Positions 34,387-43,421 of a DNA stretch of 64,000 nucleotides are shown here, piece after piece. Position 1 is the stretch's first letter; every line of letters begins with the position of its first letter. The DNA lies in the NCBI RefSeq assembly GCF_002086115.1, contig NZ_MVHJ01000017.1, positions 32,189 to 96,188 on the forward strand. Direction: 5' to 3'. The notes below the pieces were generated by a model that did no database searches, was not told the DNA's origin, and saw only the letters and a program-made list of their open reading frames with translations. Source of the stretch: Mycolicibacterium bacteremicum (GTDB taxonomy: Bacteria > Actinomycetota > Actinomycetes > Mycobacteriales > Mycobacteriaceae). Both the position numbers and the translations under genes were made by a program.

Positions 34387-35913
34387 TCAGGCGCTGACTT
34401 CGGCGGGTGAGGCGGGCGCGGCGGGCGCAGCGCTGCGGCCGGTCTGCACCCGCCCGAACGTCATCGACTCCTCGATCCGGTCGAACCGGTGCTCGAAAGC
34501 GTCCAGGGCGTAGTTGTGCCGGACCTTCCAGGGCCGGCGGGTGCCCGACTTGGGCAGCGCATGCAGGGCACGTTTGACGTAGCCGGCATCCAGGTCGAAC
34601 GTCGGCTTCTCCGGCATGGCCTGCGAGCCAAGGTGCGGGTAGGCATGGGTGTAGCCGTGCGATTCCATGTAGGCCAGCAGTTTGGCCACCGCGCGGGCGG
34701 TCATGTCGGCACGCAACGTCCACGACGCGTTGGTGTAGCCGATGCACCACGCCATGTTCGGGACGTCCTCCAGCAGATACTCCTTGTAGACGAACCGGTC
34801 GGTCGGATCGACCGGTTCGCCGTCGACGTGGATCTCGATGCCGCCGAGGGCCTGCAGCTGCAGACCGGTGGCGGTGACGATGATGTCGGCGTCGATCCGC
34901 TGCCCGGACTGCAGCACGATGCCGTCGGCGTCCATGTGATCGATGTGGTCGGTGACCACCTCCGCGCGGCCGGCGCTGATGTCTTCGAACAGGTCGCCGT
35001 CGAGCACCAGACACATCCGCTGATCCCACGGGTTGTAGCGCGGCTTGAAGTGCACATCGACCGGATAGCCGGCCGGCAGCGCGCTGATGGTGGCGTACCG
35101 GATCAACTTGCGTCCGGCGTTGGGCAGGGTGCGGAAGAAGACGTAGTACAGGTAGTGCAGCCACGCGTTGCGGAAGCGCACCACCTGATGGGAGATCCGG
35201 CGCGGCAGCACCTTCCGGACCGCCTCGGTGGGCTTGGGCACCGCGGGCATCGACATCATGTAGGTCGGTGAGCGCTGCAGCATGGTCACATGGGCGGCCG
35301 TCTCGGCCAGCGCGGGCACCAGGCTGATCGCGGTCGCGCCACTGCCGATCACCACGACCCGCTTGCCGGTGTAATCGAGGTCCTCGGGCCAGAACTGCGG
35401 GTGCACCACGGTGCCCGCGAAGTTCTCGATACCCGGGAACTGCGGCGTGTAGGGCTCGTCGTAGTTGTAGTAGCCGGTTCCGAAGAACACGAACCGGGCG
35501 CGGTGGGTGACCTGCGCGCCGTCGGTCTCGGCGTGCACCGTCCACGTGTCGGTGGCCGAGTCCCAGTCCACCGACGACACCGTGGTGCCGAATCGGATGT
35601 GCCGGTCGATACCGTATTTGCGGGCCGTGGCCACCAAATAGTCGCGGATGTCGGCGCCCTCGGCGACATGCGCGCGACCGGTCCACGGCTCGTAGGGGAA
35701 GCTCAGTGTGAAGATGTCACTGTCCGAGCGAATCCCGGGATAGCGGAACAGATCCCAGGTGCCACCGATCCGTTCCCGCCGTTCCAGGATGGTGTAGGAC
35801 GCCCGCGGGTTGCGTTCGGTGATGCGATAGGCGGCGTTGATCCCGGAGATGCCCGCCCCGATGATCAGGACGTCGCTGAACTCGGGTTCGGCAGCCTCGT
35901 CGTGCTCGGCCAT
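34387..35913 (-). CDS. FAD-dependent Baeyer-Villiger monooxygenase, EthA-like
   Basis: The 508-residue flavoprotein has an N-terminal FAD site (IIGAGISGINAAYRI), the Baeyer-Villiger fingerprint FAGTVVHPQFWP at about residue 160, and the second dinucleotide site VVIGSGATAISLVPAL for NADPH. Overall sequence is close to EthA-type enzymes, which oxidise ketones to esters and, in M. tuberculosis, activate ethionamide. There is no neighbouring EthR-type regulator gene; the flanking gene is an LLM oxidoreductase on the same strand. The ATG at 35913 follows GAGGAGG by nine bases. Confidence 0.9.
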   Translation of the reverse strand: MAEHDEAAEPEFSDVLIIGAGISGINAAYRITERNPRASYTILERRERIGGTWDLFRYPGIRSDSDIFTLSFPYEPWTGRAHVAEGADIRDYLVATARKYGIDRHIRFGTTVSSVDWDSATDTWTVHAETDGAQVTHRARFVFFGTGYYNYDEPYTPQFPGIENFAGTVVHPQFWPEDLDYTGKRVVVIGSGATAISLVPALAETAAHVTMLQRSPTYMMSMPAVPKPTEAVRKVLPRRISHQVVRFRNAWLHYLYYVFFRTLPNAGRKLIRYATISALPAGYPVDVHFKPRYNPWDQRMCLVLDGDLFEDISAGRAEVVTDHIDHMDADGIVLQSGQRIDADIIVTATGLQLQALGGIEIHVDGEPVDPTDRFVYKEYLLEDVPNMAWCIGYTNASWTLRADMTARAVAKLLAYMESHGYTHAYPHLGSQAMPEKPTFDLDAGYVKRALHALPKSGTRRPWKVRHNYALDAFEHRFDRIEESMTFGRVQTGRSAAPAAPASPAEVSA

Positions 35914-35960
35914 CGGACAACCTCCTCGTGGTCCTGTCCCGTACCAACCACCATAGGACC

Positions 35961-36953
35961 TCAGGTGCGCAATGCGTCAACGATCTGGGCCAGAGAATCC
36001 GCGTCGATGGGTCCGGGCTGGTAGATGCAGATGCGGTCGGAGATGCCGTCCACCCGGTCGCGGATGTGCGCGGCGATCTGGGCCGGGGTGCCACAGGCGG
36101 CGATCGTGTGCAGCACGTCGTCGTCGATCAACGCCCCCATCTCGGACCATTTGCCCTGCTTGGACAGCGCGTTGAGCTCGGGCTGCAGCTCCCCCCACCC
36201 GTGCACGTCGAGCACCGGCCGGTAGGCCGGGGTCGACCCGTAGAACGCCAGCAGCTGGCGGGTGGCCCGATGGTCGGGATTGGTATCGGAGCTCACCGAG
36301 ACGATGATCTCCGGGACGATCGCCAGATCGGAGCGCTGCCGGCCGGCGGCCGCCAGCCCCTCGTCGACCGCGGCCATGGTGACCTCGTGCAGGAACTTCT
36401 TGTTGCCGAACGGCATCACCAGCAGCCCGTCGGCGTGCTGCGCGGTGGCCTTGGTCAACCGCGGCCCCAGCGCGCCGACGTAGATCGGCGGCGGCCCGTA
36501 CGGGTTGTCGCGCGGGGTGAACGTCGGCGTCATCAGGGTGTGCCGGTAGAACTCGCCGCGGAAGTCCAGCCGCTCCCCCGTCGACCAGGTGGCGAAGATG
36601 GCGCGCAGCGCGCCGACCAGTTCGGTCATCCGCGCCACCGGCTTGTCGAAGTCGGCACCGAAGCGCTTCTCGATCTGGGTGCGGATCTGGGTGCCCAGGC
36701 CCAGCGTGAACCGACCCCCGGTCAGGATCTGATGGTCGATGGCCTGATGGGCAAGATGAATCGGATTGCGCGGGAACGCAATCGCGACATTGGTCATCAG
36801 GTCGAGGCCACCGACGGTCGAGGCCAGCGTCAGCGGGGTGAACACATCGTGCGGCCCCTCGAAGGTGAAGACACCGCTGGCGCCGGCTTCTCGCAGTTCC
36901 TCGGCCCGCTCGACTGCCCCCAACGGTCCGTACAGCGCGGTCATCACCTTCAC
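35961..36953 (-). CDS. LLM-class F420-dependent oxidoreductase
   Basis: The 330-residue TIM-barrel protein is a luciferase-like monooxygenase-family enzyme of the kind that uses coenzyme F420 in mycobacteria. Typical segments are TNVAIAFPRNPIHLAHQAIDHQILTGGRFTLGLGTQI, PPIYVGALGPRLTKATAQHADGLL and the terminal CGTPAQIAAHI. The substrate is unknown. The start is uncertain between GTG 36953 and ATG 36944. A 47-bp gap separates it from the downstream monooxygenase, so the two may be co-transcribed. Confidence 0.87.
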   Translation of the reverse strand: MKVMTALYGPLGAVERAEELREAGASGVFTFEGPHDVFTPLTLASTVGGLDLMTNVAIAFPRNPIHLAHQAIDHQILTGGRFTLGLGTQIRTQIEKRFGADFDKPVARMTELVGALRAIFATWSTGERLDFRGEFYRHTLMTPTFTPRDNPYGPPPIYVGALGPRLTKATAQHADGLLVMPFGNKKFLHEVTMAAVDEGLAAAGRQRSDLAIVPEIIVSVSSDTNPDHRATRQLLAFYGSTPAYRPVLDVHGWGELQPELNALSKQGKWSEMGALIDDDVLHTIAACGTPAQIAAHIRDRVDGISDRICIYQPGPIDADSLAQIVDALRT

Positions 36954-36988
36954 AGCCGGTCACCCTAGTGTCATCCACGCCGGAAAAC

Positions 36989-37000
36989 GGGCATATGCCC
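36989..37000. promoter_or_regulatory. Perfect 12-bp palindrome in a divergent promoter
   Basis: GGGCATATGCCC is self-complementary and lies in the 79-bp region between the LLM oxidoreductase and amine oxidase starts. It may be an operator shared by both; no regulator gene is adjacent. Confidence 0.4.
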
Positions 37001-37032
37001 ACGACAGTTCGTCCAGACGGCACACTGGACAC

Positions 37033-38367
37033 GTGACCGATGTGATCGTGGTGGGGGCCGGATTCGCGGGACTGGCGACGGCACGTGAACTGAGCAGGCG
37101 TGGGCACGATGTGCTGGTGCTGGAGGGCCGCGACCGGGTGGGCGGCCGGTCCCACACCGCGACGGTGGCCGGTGTCCCGGTCGATCTGGGCGCCACCTTC
37201 GTCGGTCCCACCCAGGACGCCGTGCTGGGGCTGGCCGCCGAGCTGGGCTGTGACACCGCGCCGACCTACAGTCGCGGCAAGAACCTCATCCACTGGCACG
37301 GCAAGGTGCGCTCCTATCGCAGCACCATCCCCAAGCTCTCGCTGATCGAGTTGCTCGACGTCTCCCGCATCCAGTGGCGTTTCGACCGGTTGTCACGGCT
37401 GATACCGGTCACCGACACCTGGGCGGCACCGGCGGCCGCGCGGTTGGACCAGAAGAGCCTGGAAGGCTGGCTGCGCGCCGTGCACGCCAGTGCCTCGACC
37501 CGCAATCTGATGGCGATCATGGCGCGGGTCACCTGGGGGTGCGAGCCCGACGAGGTGTCCATGCTGCACGCGGTGCGCTACGTCAAGGCCGCCGGCGGGC
37601 TCGGCCGGATGCTCGACGTCAAGGGCGGCGCTCAGCAGGACCGCTTCCCGGCAGGCACCCAGCAGATCGCCCAACGGATGGCCGCCGAGCTCGGCGATGC
37701 GGTGCGCACCGGCGCTCCGGTGCACCGGATCACCCGCACCGACAACGGATATGCGGTCGAATCGGGTGCCGGTGTGCACACCGCGACCGCGGTGGTCATC
37801 GCCATCCCGCCCGCGCACCGCGGCGCCATCACCTTCGAGCCGGCGCTGCCCGCCGGCCATGCCGAGCTGATCCCGAACTGGCCGCAGGGCAACCTGAGCA
37901 AGGCGTACGCCGCCTACGACCGACCGTTCTGGCGGGCCGGCGGCTGCTCGGGCGAGTCGCTGTCCGACGACGGGCCGGTGTTCATCACCTTCGACGTCAG
38001 CCCCGGCGATGACGGGCCGGGTGTGCTGCTGGGGTTCGCCGCGTCGCGGACCTTCGATGTGCTGTCCCCCGCCGACCGCCGCGAGCAGGCGCTGCGCTGT
38101 TTCACCACGCTGTTCGGCGAAGCGGCGAGCCGGCCCATCGATTATCTCGACCACTGTTGGAGCGCAGAGCCTTTCGCGCCCGGCGGTCCCACCGCGGCGG
38201 TCCCGCCCGGATCGTGGACCGCGCACGGCGCCCACCTGCGGGCCCCGGTGGGGGGCATTTTTTGGGCCGGCACCGAGACCGCCGATCAGTGGACCGGCTT
38301 CCTGGACGGCGCGGTGCGCTCCGGTCGGCGCGCCGCGGCCGAGGCGAGCGCCTACCTCACGAGCTGA
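37033..38367 (+). CDS. aofH: Flavin-containing monoamine oxidase
   Basis: The 444-residue protein has the FAD-binding VIVVGAGFAGLATARELSRRGHDVLVLEGRDRVGGRS at its N-terminus and the amine-oxidase closing motif GIFWAGTETADQWTGFLDGAVRSGRRAA. It should oxidise a primary or secondary amine to an imine with release of hydrogen peroxide. Pairing with the convergent hpx-type gene matches Rv3170 (aofH) and Rv3171c (hpx) of M. tuberculosis, as I recall that order. The GTG start has no clear ribosome binding site, which would suit a leaderless transcript. Confidence 0.88.
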   Translation: MTDVIVVGAGFAGLATARELSRRGHDVLVLEGRDRVGGRSHTATVAGVPVDLGATFVGPTQDAVLGLAAELGCDTAPTYSRGKNLIHWHGKVRSYRSTIPKLSLIELLDVSRIQWRFDRLSRLIPVTDTWAAPAAARLDQKSLEGWLRAVHASASTRNLMAIMARVTWGCEPDEVSMLHAVRYVKAAGGLGRMLDVKGGAQQDRFPAGTQQIAQRMAAELGDAVRTGAPVHRITRTDNGYAVESGAGVHTATAVVIAIPPAHRGAITFEPALPAGHAELIPNWPQGNLSKAYAAYDRPFWRAGGCSGESLSDDGPVFITFDVSPGDDGPGVLLGFAASRTFDVLSPADRREQALRCFTTLFGEAASRPIDYLDHCWSAEPFAPGGPTAAVPPGSWTAHGAHLRAPVGGIFWAGTETADQWTGFLDGAVRSGRRAAAEASAYLTS

Positions 38368-39280
38368 GGCGATGGCCGGCCACCGAACCGGCCAACCCGC
38401 GCAACCGCTGATTCACCTCGTCGGGGCATTCCAGGATGGCGCAGTGCCCGCCGGCCAGTTCGACGAACCCGGCGAGGTTGGGGGCGTGATCGGCAATGTG
38501 CCGGGAGGCGTTGATGGGCAGCAACCGGTCCCCGGTGCTGCCGATCACCAGTGTCGGGACCGACAGGTTGGTCAATGAGATGTGCTGAGCGCCAAGCCCA
38601 TCGACCAGTACCCGGGCCCATCCGCCACGCCCGGCCGGCGGTGTCGTGGCGAACAGCCGGTACACCAACTCGCTCACCTCGGCATCGGCGTCGGCGCCGA
38701 CGGCGAGATAGCCGACGAAGCGCCTGTTGGCCCGGTCGGCCAGCTTGGGTACCCGGGTGGCCCCGAAGGTCTTGAGCAGCGAGCCCGCGGTGCGCACGCG
38801 GGTCGCGGCCAGCGCGGCGGGCACCCGGGCCAGCTGGACATCGCGCAGCAGGTCACCGGTGCTGGTGTTGATCAACGCGACGGCGTCGGCGCAGCGGGCC
38901 ACCCGGCGCGGATAGCGCTGCGACCACGAGGTGATCGCGATACCGCCCATCGAGTGACCGGCGATCACCGCGCGCTCACCGGGTGCCAGCGTCGCGTCGA
39001 GCACCGCATCCAGGTCGGCGGCCAGGTGGTTGAGGCTGTAGCCGGTGCGGCGTCGCGGCGTCTCGCTGCGGCCGTGGCCGCGATGGTCGTAGGCGATGAC
39101 CCGGTAGTCACCGGCCAGGTCGGCGATCTGGTGCGCCCACACCTCGATCGCGCAGGTGATGCCGTGGGCCAGCACGATCGGGTAACCGTCCGCGGGCCCG
39201 AAGACCTGGGCGTGCAGGCGGGTGCCGTCGGTCGAGTGCACCTCGACGGGGCGTCCCTGGGGAATCGCGGGCAGCGTCAC
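38357..39280 (-). CDS. hpx: Alpha/beta hydrolase, non-haem haloperoxidase-like
   Basis: The 307-residue protein has the fold motifs VLAHGITC, AYDHRGHGRSETP, the nucleophile elbow AGHSMGGIA, an acid in IGSTGDRLLP and the terminal GGHCAILECPDEV. Members called haloperoxidases are really esterases that can form peracids. It overlaps the convergent amine-oxidase gene by 11 bp. The GTG at 39280 was chosen because GGAG lies seven bases ahead; a TTG at 39292 would add four residues. Confidence 0.85.
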   Translation of the reverse strand: MTLPAIPQGRPVEVHSTDGTRLHAQVFGPADGYPIVLAHGITCAIEVWAHQIADLAGDYRVIAYDHRGHGRSETPRRRTGYSLNHLAADLDAVLDATLAPGERAVIAGHSMGGIAITSWSQRYPRRVARCADAVALINTSTGDLLRDVQLARVPAALAATRVRTAGSLLKTFGATRVPKLADRANRRFVGYLAVGADADAEVSELVYRLFATTPPAGRGGWARVLVDGLGAQHISLTNLSVPTLVIGSTGDRLLPINASRHIADHAPNLAGFVELAGGHCAILECPDEVNQRLRGLAGSVAGHRLSS

Positions 39281-39322
39281 AGCGGGCTCCAATCATCGGC
39301 GTCGTTGCCTGGAACGGGGAGC

Positions 39323-40402
39323 TTAACCCGCCGTCAGCAGGACCGGCTTGATCACGGAGCCGGATTTCGCTGCCGCCCAGGCCCGCTCGAAGTCGTCGAA
39401 CGCGAAGGTGCGGACCAGCCGATCCAACGGCAGCGTGCCGTCGCGGTGGTACTGCGCCAGCTGCGGGATGAACACCTGCGGGTCGCTGTCCCCCTCCACG
39501 ACACCGCGCACCGTCAGGCCCTTGGCCATGATCAGCGTCACCGGCAGTTCCGCGGTCGGCGCGCCCAGCCCGACCAGGGCCAGGGTGCCGCGCGAGGCGA
39601 GCACGCCGACCGCCGAGGCGATCACATCGGGCCGGGCGGTGGTGTCCACCGCACCGGCCACTCCCCCGGTCAGCGCCATGATCTCGGCGGCGGCGTCGGC
39701 GACGGTCGGGTCGATGGTGGCGGTGGCGCCGAATTCGGCGGCCAGTGCCCGCCGCTCGGCGATGGGGTCGACGGCGATGATCGTCTCGGCGCCGGCCAGG
39801 CGGGCGCCCATCACGGCCGACAGGCCGACGGCACCGGCGCCGAAGACGGCGATGCTCGGGGCCGGGCCGATCACGTTGAGCACGGCGCCGACGCCGGTCT
39901 GCACGCTGCAGCCCAGCGGCGCGGCCAGCGCGGGATCGATGCCGGCGGGCAACGCGACGGCGTTGCGACTGCCGGCGATGGCATGCGTCGCGAAGCTGGA
40001 CTGGCCGAAGAACCCGCCGGTGATGGGCGCCCCCGCCAGGCGCAGCGCGCTGGTCTCGTCGCGGCGACCGCCGCGCATGTTGAGATTGGTCGACTGGTCG
40101 CAGTAGGCGGGCCGGTCGGTGGCGCAGTTGGCGCACGATCCGCAGCTGGCGAAGGTGAGCACCACCTGGTCCCCGGCCCGGTGCGTGGCCGCCGGTCCGG
40201 CCGCGACCACGGTGCCCGCGCCCTCGTGTCCGAACACCATCGGTGTCTTGGCGACGATGGCGGCCATCGTGATGTCGGTGTGGCAGATGCCGACGGCGTC
40301 GATGCGCACCAGCACCTCGTCGGCGATCGGATCACGCAATTCGACGTCGGTGAGCTGCGGGTCCTGCCCGGCTTCCAGGAGTACCGCGGCACGTGCCTTC
40401 AT
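39323..40402 (-). CDS. Zinc-dependent alcohol dehydrogenase
   Basis: The 359-residue medium-chain dehydrogenase has the catalytic zinc ligands in GICHTD and GHEGAG. The structural zinc site is CGSCANCATDRPAYC, and the NAD-binding loop is FGAGAVGLSAVMGARLAGA. It resembles aryl- or alkyl-alcohol dehydrogenases that make aldehydes. An ATG at 40414 would add four residues. It is divergent from a quinone oxidoreductase gene with only 27 bp between start codons, so the two must share control sequences. Confidence 0.88.
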   Translation of the reverse strand: MKARAAVLLEAGQDPQLTDVELRDPIADEVLVRIDAVGICHTDITMAAIVAKTPMVFGHEGAGTVVAAGPAATHRAGDQVVLTFASCGSCANCATDRPAYCDQSTNLNMRGGRRDETSALRLAGAPITGGFFGQSSFATHAIAGSRNAVALPAGIDPALAAPLGCSVQTGVGAVLNVIGPAPSIAVFGAGAVGLSAVMGARLAGAETIIAVDPIAERRALAAEFGATATIDPTVADAAAEIMALTGGVAGAVDTTARPDVIASAVGVLASRGTLALVGLGAPTAELPVTLIMAKGLTVRGVVEGDSDPQVFIPQLAQYHRDGTLPLDRLVRTFAFDDFERAWAAAKSGSVIKPVLLTAG

Positions 40403-40429
40403 CACTTGACGCATGTTAAATGGTGAGTC

Positions 40430-41398
40430 ATGCGCGCAATACAGATACCCCGACTGGACGGGCCCGAGGCCGCCGAGCTGGTGGACATCGACGAACCGGG
40501 CACCGACGGTGTGGTGATCGACGTGCATGCCGCGGGGGTCGCGTTCCCCGATGCGCTACAGACCCGCGGGCTCTACCAGCACAAGGCGCCGCTGCCCTAC
40601 ATCCCGGGTGCGGAGGTCGCCGGCGTGGTGCGCAGCGCCCCCGACCGCTCCGGGTTCACCGCCGGTGACCGGGTGGCCGGACTGTGCATGCTGACCGGCG
40701 GGATGGCCGAGGTGGTGACGCTGCCGCCGGACCGGGTTTTCGCACTGCCCGACAGTGTGTCCTTCGAGGCCGGGGCAGGCATCCTGTTCAACGATCTGAC
40801 GGTGCATTGTGCGCTGCGGACCCGCGGCCGGCTGGCCGAGGGCGAGACCGTGCTGGTGCACGGCGCCGCCGGCGGTATCGGCACCTCGGCGCTGCGACTG
40901 GCCCCGGCCTTCGGCGCGGGACGCACCATCGCGGTGGTGAGCACCGAGGCCAAGGGCGAGATCGCCCGCGCCGCTGGGGCCACCGATGTCGTGTTGGCCG
41001 ACGGCTTCAAGGACAGCGTCAAGGAGCTGACCGAGGGCCGCGGCGTCGACGTCGTGCTCGACCCCGTCGGCGGGGACCGGTTCACCGATTCGCTGCGCTC
41101 GCTGGCGCCCGCGGGTCGACTGCTGGTGGTCGGCTTCACCGGCGGTGACATCCCCACGGTGAGGGTGAACCGGTTGCTGCTCAACAATGTCGACGCGATC
41201 GGCGTCGGGTGGGGCGCCTGGGCGGCCACCCATCCCGGTTACCTGGCGGAGCAGTGGACCGAACTGCAGCCGTTGTTGGCCTCCGGGGCGATCAGTGCCC
41301 CCGAGCCGGTCGTGTATCCGTTCGACGAGGCCGGCGCGGCGATCGCTTCGTTGGAGAACCGCACGGCCGTCGGCAAGGTCGTGCTCAGGGTCCGCTGA
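40430..41398 (+). CDS. NADPH:quinone oxidoreductase / zeta-crystallin family
   Basis: The 322-residue medium-chain reductase lacks the zinc ligands of alcohol dehydrogenases. It has the GxGxxG-type nucleotide loop VLVHGAAGGIGTSALRLAPAFG and the DVVLDPVGGDRF segment of the quinone oxidoreductase branch. It probably reduces quinones or alpha,beta-unsaturated carbonyls with NADPH. It overlaps the convergent CocE-type gene by 14 bp. Confidence 0.87.
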   Translation: MRAIQIPRLDGPEAAELVDIDEPGTDGVVIDVHAAGVAFPDALQTRGLYQHKAPLPYIPGAEVAGVVRSAPDRSGFTAGDRVAGLCMLTGGMAEVVTLPPDRVFALPDSVSFEAGAGILFNDLTVHCALRTRGRLAEGETVLVHGAAGGIGTSALRLAPAFGAGRTIAVVSTEAKGEIARAAGATDVVLADGFKDSVKELTEGRGVDVVLDPVGGDRFTDSLRSLAPAGRLLVVGFTGGDIPTVRVNRLLLNNVDAIGVGWGAWAATHPGYLAEQWTELQPLLASGAISAPEPVVYPFDEAGAAIASLENRTAVGKVVLRVR

Positions 41399-43019
41399 CG
41401 ACCGGCAGGATCAATCGGGATTGCGGCCCGACCTCGTGGGTGGTGCGCACCAACCGCGTTGCCGTCCATACCGGTTCGCCGGTGCCCGGGTTGCGCGCGT
41501 AGCGCGGGTAGGACCCACCGGCGATGGACACCCGGATCCGGGACCCGGCCGCGAAGCGGTGCGCGATCGGGTCGAGATGCAGGCGCAGCGGTCCGTCGTC
41601 GGCGGGTGTGCGGCTGACATAGCCGTCGCTGACATTGCGGGACCGGCCGTCGGCGCCGACCTCGCTGATCCGCACCGCGACATCACACCAGCCGGTGTCG
41701 GTGCGGTGCGCCAGCTCGACCCGCGGGACGCCGATCACCTCCAGTGGACCCCGCAGAACCGTTCCGGTGAACGTGATGACGTCGTCGCGGGCGGCCGATG
41801 CCGAGTCGTCGGTGTAGCCGCGGGGCGCGAACAGCAGCCGGCCACCGATGGTCGGGGTGGGATCGGCGGGGTCGTAGACGAACCGGGCCGCCGGCCCGGG
41901 CACCGGGTCGGCGGTCAGCGCGGCACGCGGCGAGAGATGCAGGGTGCGGTCCTGTGCTGCCGGCGGCCACACCGGCAGGTCGCGCCATCCCGGCGCCGCG
42001 CGATCGGCCGGGCCGGCGCCGTCGCCGGTGACGAACACCCGGACCCCACGTGGCCGGTGACCGGCCAACCACCGCAACGACTCTCGCAGCACATCGCCGC
42101 CGCCGTCACCGTGCGTCCACGGCCCGACCAGCAGGGTCGGCTCGGCGCCACCGTCGCGCAACGCCCGGTACTGGTCGAAGGTCTGGGTGAGGAAGACGTC
42201 CTGCCAGCCGGTGACCAGCAGCACCGGTGTACGGGTGCGTTCCAGGGCTCGACCGAGCCGGCTGGGTTGCCAGTACGGATGCGTGACGTCGGGGGTGCTC
42301 AGCCACGACTCGTGCCACGGGGCGCGGCCCTTGAGGATCTTCGCGCCGGCCTCGCGCAGCGGCACCGTCTGCAGCGGACGACGCAGCCGGCGCGGCATCG
42401 TCGTCATCCGCAGGACGGTGCGCAGGGTGCCGCCGTCCTCCTGGGTGGCCACCTGGTAGCTCCAGGACAGGAAGTCGGCCAACGCGAACGCACCGGTGCT
42501 CCAGCCGGATTCGGCGAAGTCGTGCGGCGCCATCCCGATCACCGAGGTATCCAGCTCCGGTGGCGGGTCGGCCAACAGCGCCCACTGGGTGAAACCCAGG
42601 TAGGACGAGCCGACGGTGGCCAGATGTCCGTCGAACCAGGGCTGGGTGCGCAGCCAGACCACCGTGTCGGCGGCGTCCTCGGCCTCGGCGTGTCCGGGGT
42701 GGAACTGCCCCCCGGAGCCGAAAGTGCCCCGCACGCTCTGCATCACGACCCGGTGGCCGCGCTCGGCGTAGACCGCGGCGGTCACCGCGGCGGGCAGGTT
42801 GGTGCGACCGTACGGGGTGCGGATCAGCACCGTGCCCACCGGTTCGGCATCCGGGGTGAAGACATCGGTGAGCAGGTGCACACCGTCGCGCATCGCGACC
42901 GCGATATCGCGGTCCACCCGGTACCCGGTGCTCGCCGGCGGCAACTGCCAGCGCATGCCGGTGGCGTGGGTGGCCAGCCGGACGAGCGGGCCGGGTCGGA
43001 TCTGTCGCGTGGTGGCCAT
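41385..43019 (-). CDS. CocE/NonD family hydrolase
   Basis: The 544-residue serine hydrolase has the X-Pro dipeptidyl-peptidase-like N-terminal catalytic domain. VAMRDGVHLLTDVFTP and RTPYGR lead to the nucleophile Ser139 in VGSSYLGF, followed by an acid in VTGWQDVFL and His in GPWTHGD. A C-terminal jelly-roll (about residues 350-544) ends in RIRVSIAGGSYPRYARNPGTGEP. Such enzymes cleave esters or amides. No signal peptide is visible. A GTG codon immediately before the chosen ATG is an alternative start. Confidence 0.88.
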   Translation of the reverse strand: MATTRQIRPGPLVRLATHATGMRWQLPPASTGYRVDRDIAVAMRDGVHLLTDVFTPDAEPVGTVLIRTPYGRTNLPAAVTAAVYAERGHRVVMQSVRGTFGSGGQFHPGHAEAEDAADTVVWLRTQPWFDGHLATVGSSYLGFTQWALLADPPPELDTSVIGMAPHDFAESGWSTGAFALADFLSWSYQVATQEDGGTLRTVLRMTTMPRRLRRPLQTVPLREAGAKILKGRAPWHESWLSTPDVTHPYWQPSRLGRALERTRTPVLLVTGWQDVFLTQTFDQYRALRDGGAEPTLLVGPWTHGDGGGDVLRESLRWLAGHRPRGVRVFVTGDGAGPADRAAPGWRDLPVWPPAAQDRTLHLSPRAALTADPVPGPAARFVYDPADPTPTIGGRLLFAPRGYTDDSASAARDDVITFTGTVLRGPLEVIGVPRVELAHRTDTGWCDVAVRISEVGADGRSRNVSDGYVSRTPADDGPLRLHLDPIAHRFAAGSRIRVSIAGGSYPRYARNPGTGEPVWTATRLVRTTHEVGPQSRLILPVVSGP

Positions 43020-43091
43020 CACCGGTCATTGTGTCCGAATCGACGCCGTAATCGCACACCCGCGCCCGCTTCGATGGCTACCGTCGAAGGT

Positions 43092-43421
43092 ATGCCCAGC
43101 TGTCTGTTCCGTCCGGTGCTCGCCTCCTGCGTGGTCGGGGCGGCGGCACTGCTGGGCGCACCGACCGCGGCCGCCGACGAGCGCACCGAGACCGCCTATC
43201 TGAATGCGCTGCGCACCGCCGGCATCGTCCCGGGCTTCTACACCCCGGGCGCCGCCATCGCGAGCGCCCAGAAGCTGTGCGCCACAATGGATGGCGGTGT
43301 CGATCAGCTCGACGTCGTCGACGTCGTGATCGACGGCGACCGCGTTCCGGAAGACGTCGCGACGTTCGTGGTCGGCACGGCGACCATCGCGTTCTGCCCG
43401 TGGAACTCGATGAACGGTTAG
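43092..43421 (+). CDS. Secreted DUF732 protein
   Basis: The 109-residue product has a signal peptide (hydrophobic VLASCVVGAAALLGAPTAAADE). The DUF732 pattern follows: AYLNALRTAGI, an AIASAQKLC helix, and ATFVVGTATIAFCPW with the second Cys, so one disulfide is likely. This small secreted family is expanded in mycobacteria and has no assigned function. An in-frame ATG at 43074 could give six more residues. The TAG stop shares TTAG with the convergent ligase gene. Confidence 0.82.
   Translation: MPSCLFRPVLASCVVGAAALLGAPTAAADERTETAYLNALRTAGIVPGFYTPGAAIASAQKLCATMDGGVDQLDVVDVVIDGDRVPEDVATFVVGTATIAFCPWNSMNG

Noticed and set aside
41187..43091. Long plus-strand frame running through the CocE gene into the DUF732 gene.
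   Set aside because: Antisense to a clear hydrolase; only the part from 43092 encodes a recognisable protein, which starts with its own signal peptide.
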